From JACKFB01 sp041389525 (lineage in GTDB: Bacteria; Myxococcota_A; UBA9042; PHBI01; JACKFB01), in assembly GCA_041389525.1 (NCBI GenBank), contig JAWKRR010000003.1, forward strand, positions 124,001-188,000: a DNA stretch of 64,000 nt. The letters are read 5' to 3'. This document shows, piece by piece, positions 63,101 through 64,000 of the stretch. Numbering within the stretch: the first letter of the stretch is position 1; each line of letters opens with the position of its first letter. The notes beneath the pieces were generated by a model that saw only the letters and a list, made by a program, of their open reading frames with translations, did no database searches and was not told the origin of the DNA. Made by a program: the position numbers and the translations under genes.

Positions 63101-63666
63101 CGTCCCGCCAGCAAACGCTCCATCAGCGCGGGTTCGGACTCGGCCGCGCCATCGAAGGCGTCGTCGAGGGCGGCCTCCCAGAGCAGCCCGCGCTCAAGCT
63201 CGTCGAGCACGCTGAAGTCGGGCGGGACGGCGCCGGTGAAGGCCATCCGCCGCAGCAGCCGCGCGCACAGGCTGTGCAGGGTACCGATGGCGAGGTCGCC
63301 CTCGAGCCGCGAGGCCTCTTCGGCGAAGGCGGCGAGGCGCGGGTGGCCGGCGAGGTGGGGGACGACCCGGCGAAAGACCGACGCGATGCGGGCGCGCAGT
63401 TCGCCAGCCGCTAGCTCGGTAAACGTGACCGCGGCGAGGCGCTCGAGCAGGCGGCGGGGGGCCAGATTCGCGTGGGGGCGTTCGGCGAGGGCGTGCTCGG
63501 CGAGAGCGAGGGCCGTGTCGACGTAGCGGCTGGCCATGGTGGTGGTCTTGCCGGTGCCTGCGCCCGCCGCGACGACGACGAGGTGGCCGCGGCGGGCGAC
63601 GGACTCGGCTTGCTCGGCGGTGAGGCCGTAGCGGGCGATGAGGGCGGCGGGATCTCGGGCTAGCAC
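60178..63666 (-). CDS. addA: AddA/RecB-type UvrD helicase with Fe-S PD-(D/E)XK nuclease domain
   Basis: This 1162-residue protein has superfamily 1A helicase motifs: Q-motif LTAEQAESVARRGHLVVVAAGAGTGKTT (P-loop about 34-42), AIGTLHSLCARLLR (motif Ic), VLVDEFQDTSARQ (Walker B, about 395-405), GDAKQSIYRFRGADV (motif III) and TVHASKGLEFPVVVVPQ (motif V). The C-terminal nuclease (about 925-1160) has GTAIHRWFE, DRVTLTP...LDALVVDFKTG and QIAAYAWLL. Cysteines flank it: LAFCPAYYAQ before, and CDGCRMQPFC at the end, the arrangement of a 4Fe-4S nuclease as in AddB/Cas4. It processes DNA double-strand ends for recombination. GTG 63666 overlaps the upstream AddB-like stop by one base. Confidence 0.9.
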   Translation of the reverse strand: MLARDPAALIARYGLTAEQAESVARRGHLVVVAAGAGTGKTTTMASRYVDTALALAEHALAERPHANLAPRRLLERLAAVTFTELAAGELRARIASVFRRVVPHLAGHPRLAAFAEEASRLEGDLAIGTLHSLCARLLRRMAFTGAVPPDFSVLDELERGLLWEAALDDAFDGAAESEPALMERLLAGRRQVAPIRDTVRSLCRNLERADLERLSLQSLAEHRAEATARAVDLLHAVAREPAVAEAVEEAVLHRAILAAAGPKPFEAALETAVRWVRGEGSALLAGEGLSAFGATETRLAKLSPEDGERLLRFSAAIERLRSVAAPLGKALDDEVLSAEHAWTRDMARLSLDAAERFGRAKQSRGVLDFDDLESAAIEALESAAEHDGDWLFDEVLVDEFQDTSARQVTILRGVAGADLERVFAVGDAKQSIYRFRGADVAVFNAVGASVPGGVSALTVNRRSTAHVMGFVNALFDRLFPAQTSPDAPWEAPMQRLVPMRPDDPQAALPPLILVPWQATDDAGEPLSAGAQRRADAAVTSEAVARVMARLSERRVEVGVLLRAVRGERRAYADAISARDIPVAVEAGGTFTTDAATAAGLALLRALALPSHEGALAAVLRGPLVDMPAPELASLALQPDGLLAALARAADSGAPKAAAAATRSLLSGARSAAPLSTRARQVIEAAGVASRQFDKLLDITSDLETRGLGPAEIIAWFEALTASDRDRRVPDPPGRGVVVRALTVHASKGLEFPVVVVPQLAEAFVSPRRTAEVIQVSGRPVVGLSVPDLPRSADTVAKTFIKTLERARERAEQLRLLYVALTRAEDHLVLPLPLGGDEGADDATRAIMPLLAGLDLGRSGPATLDLPDGSSLPVEVWPMNPALLETPDPGAEPLARQPIPPEASLLGPATWSVTRLASLAFCPAYYAQAPVAPWPRPIRPDVYPDPPPTPQSAAGPSSSDRGTAIHRWFELVASAADPREVALPPSLSDEGEPLRARLLGLMRHPALAAAFAPGARALVELPLEGVREGVVLTGSIDRVTLTPRADGRLDALVVDFKTGLTGYPGPGGRHAGYLEAYRFQIAAYAWLLGEALGPRLHPLVRGRLAFVDPGEVVVADYELDTATRTVDRVLAELHRPGVLPPNHAACDGCRMQPFCPVARSPTS

Positions 63667-64000
63667 TAGCGGCGCTCGCGGGGGCAGTAGAGGCTGTGGG
63701 GGCAGCGGGCGCAGAGGTCGCCGCGGGCGGGTTCGGCGGGGAAGTGGCCGGCGGCGATGGCGGTGGCGGCGGCGCGGGCGGTCTCGAGGGCCCAGGCGAT
63801 GGTGGCCTCGAAGTCTTCGGACTCGAGGGACTCGTTTCGGTGGGTGACCGCGGCCCAGCCGGCGAGGCCGTGGGGGCTGGCGAGCAGCGCGCCGCGGGGC
63901 TTGGCGACCTCGAGGACGGGGACTGCGTAGACGCCGCGGCAGGGGATGCCCAGGGTCTCGCGGGCGAGCCAGGCGTAGAGGAAGAGCTGGGCGCGGCGGG
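63666..64000 (-). CDS. AddB-like PD-(D/E)XK nuclease C-terminus, 5' part outside the window
   Basis: Only the last 110 codons or so are visible; the frame is open to the right edge. It begins RRAQLFLYAWLARETLGIPCRGVYAVPVLEV, the 'Q..lY.wl' helix and following strand of RecB-type nucleases. It ends with GDLCARCPHSLYCPRERR, a Cys-x2-Cys-x5-Cys motif as in the Fe-S cluster of AddB. The stop TAG shares one base with the GTG of the helicase gene, so the pair is coupled like addBA. Whether it carries a helicase-like half is not visible. Confidence 0.75.
   Translation of the reverse strand, partial: RRAQLFLYAWLARETLGIPCRGVYAVPVLEVAKPRGALLASPHGLAGWAAVTHRNESLESEDFEATIAWALETARAAATAIAAGHFPAEPARGDLCARCPHSLYCPRERR

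Overview
The window is very GC-rich, gene-dense bacterial DNA. It is most consistent with a member of the Myxococcota or a close relative such as Polyangia or Bradymonadia. This placement is inference from content: two large Ser/Thr protein kinases with N-terminal Cys motifs, two proteins with MYXO-CTERM-like sorting tails, a giant Cys-rich lipoprotein built on CDDGxxCTxDxCD repeats, IPT/TIG and ASH/VWA surface lipoproteins, sigma-54 activators, and a PAAR/DUF2169 pair. No rRNA, prophage, insertion sequence or CRISPR array was seen.

Layout. 0-5.9 kb: the 3' end of an ExbB/TolQ-ExbD pair, an FtsB/DivIC-like protein, then minus-strand genes for a lipoprotein, an organophosphate-type MFS transporter, a HAD hydrolase, a stand-alone LeuA-regulatory-domain-like protein and an RluA-family pseudouridine synthase. 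6.0-15.3 kb: a TPR/AAA/Fis regulator with a degenerate P-loop, tRNA-Ala(CGC) and tRNA-Val(CAC) with terminators, folC, ligA, a SanA-like protein, a GNAT enzyme, a perfect 29-bp inverted repeat, ttcA and a TrmK-like methyltransferase. 15.4-20.5 kb: a DUF433/DUF5615 toxin-antitoxin pair, then a ZraPSR-like envelope-stress module. A CpxP/Spy-like periplasmic protein, a histidine kinase and an NtrC-type regulator form one operon. A separate secreted protein has the same promoter architecture: a consensus -24/-12 sigma-54 promoter and two tandem 15-bp palindromes upstream. This shared architecture is the strongest regulatory signal in the window.

20.5-36 kb: a DMT transporter, a carotenoid-biosynthesis-like membrane protein, a HEAT-repeat lipoprotein, an EI24/CysZ-like protein, an ECF sigma factor with a FecR-type anti-sigma factor, two large surface lipoproteins on opposite strands, and a translationally coupled three-gene cassette (degenerate AAA protein, winged-helix protein, MYXO-CTERM protein). 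36.2-41.2 kb: a tightly overlapping operon of a P-loop kinase, a NatA ATPase, a NatB permease fused to a CPBP protease, and a Ser/Thr kinase with a cyclase-like C-terminal domain. 41.2-46 kb: DUF2169 and PAAR genes (type VI secretion cargo) and a large lipoprotein. 46.1-49.7 kb: a kinase-AAA-TPR giant.

49.7-64 kb: about 1 kb with no convincing gene; a 6.6-kb Cys-rich lipoprotein gene broken by several indels in its repeats; a small lipoprotein; a LysR regulator; an orphan 3' fragment of a second kinase-TPR gene, antisense to the tail of a MYXO-CTERM-like gene; and an AddA-type helicase-nuclease downstream of an AddB-like nuclease end that runs off the window.

Themes. Neighbouring same-strand genes often overlap by 1-4 bases, implying translational coupling. 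Four convergent pairs overlap at their 3' ends. Three unrelated-context regulators all carry Arg in place of the P-loop Lys.
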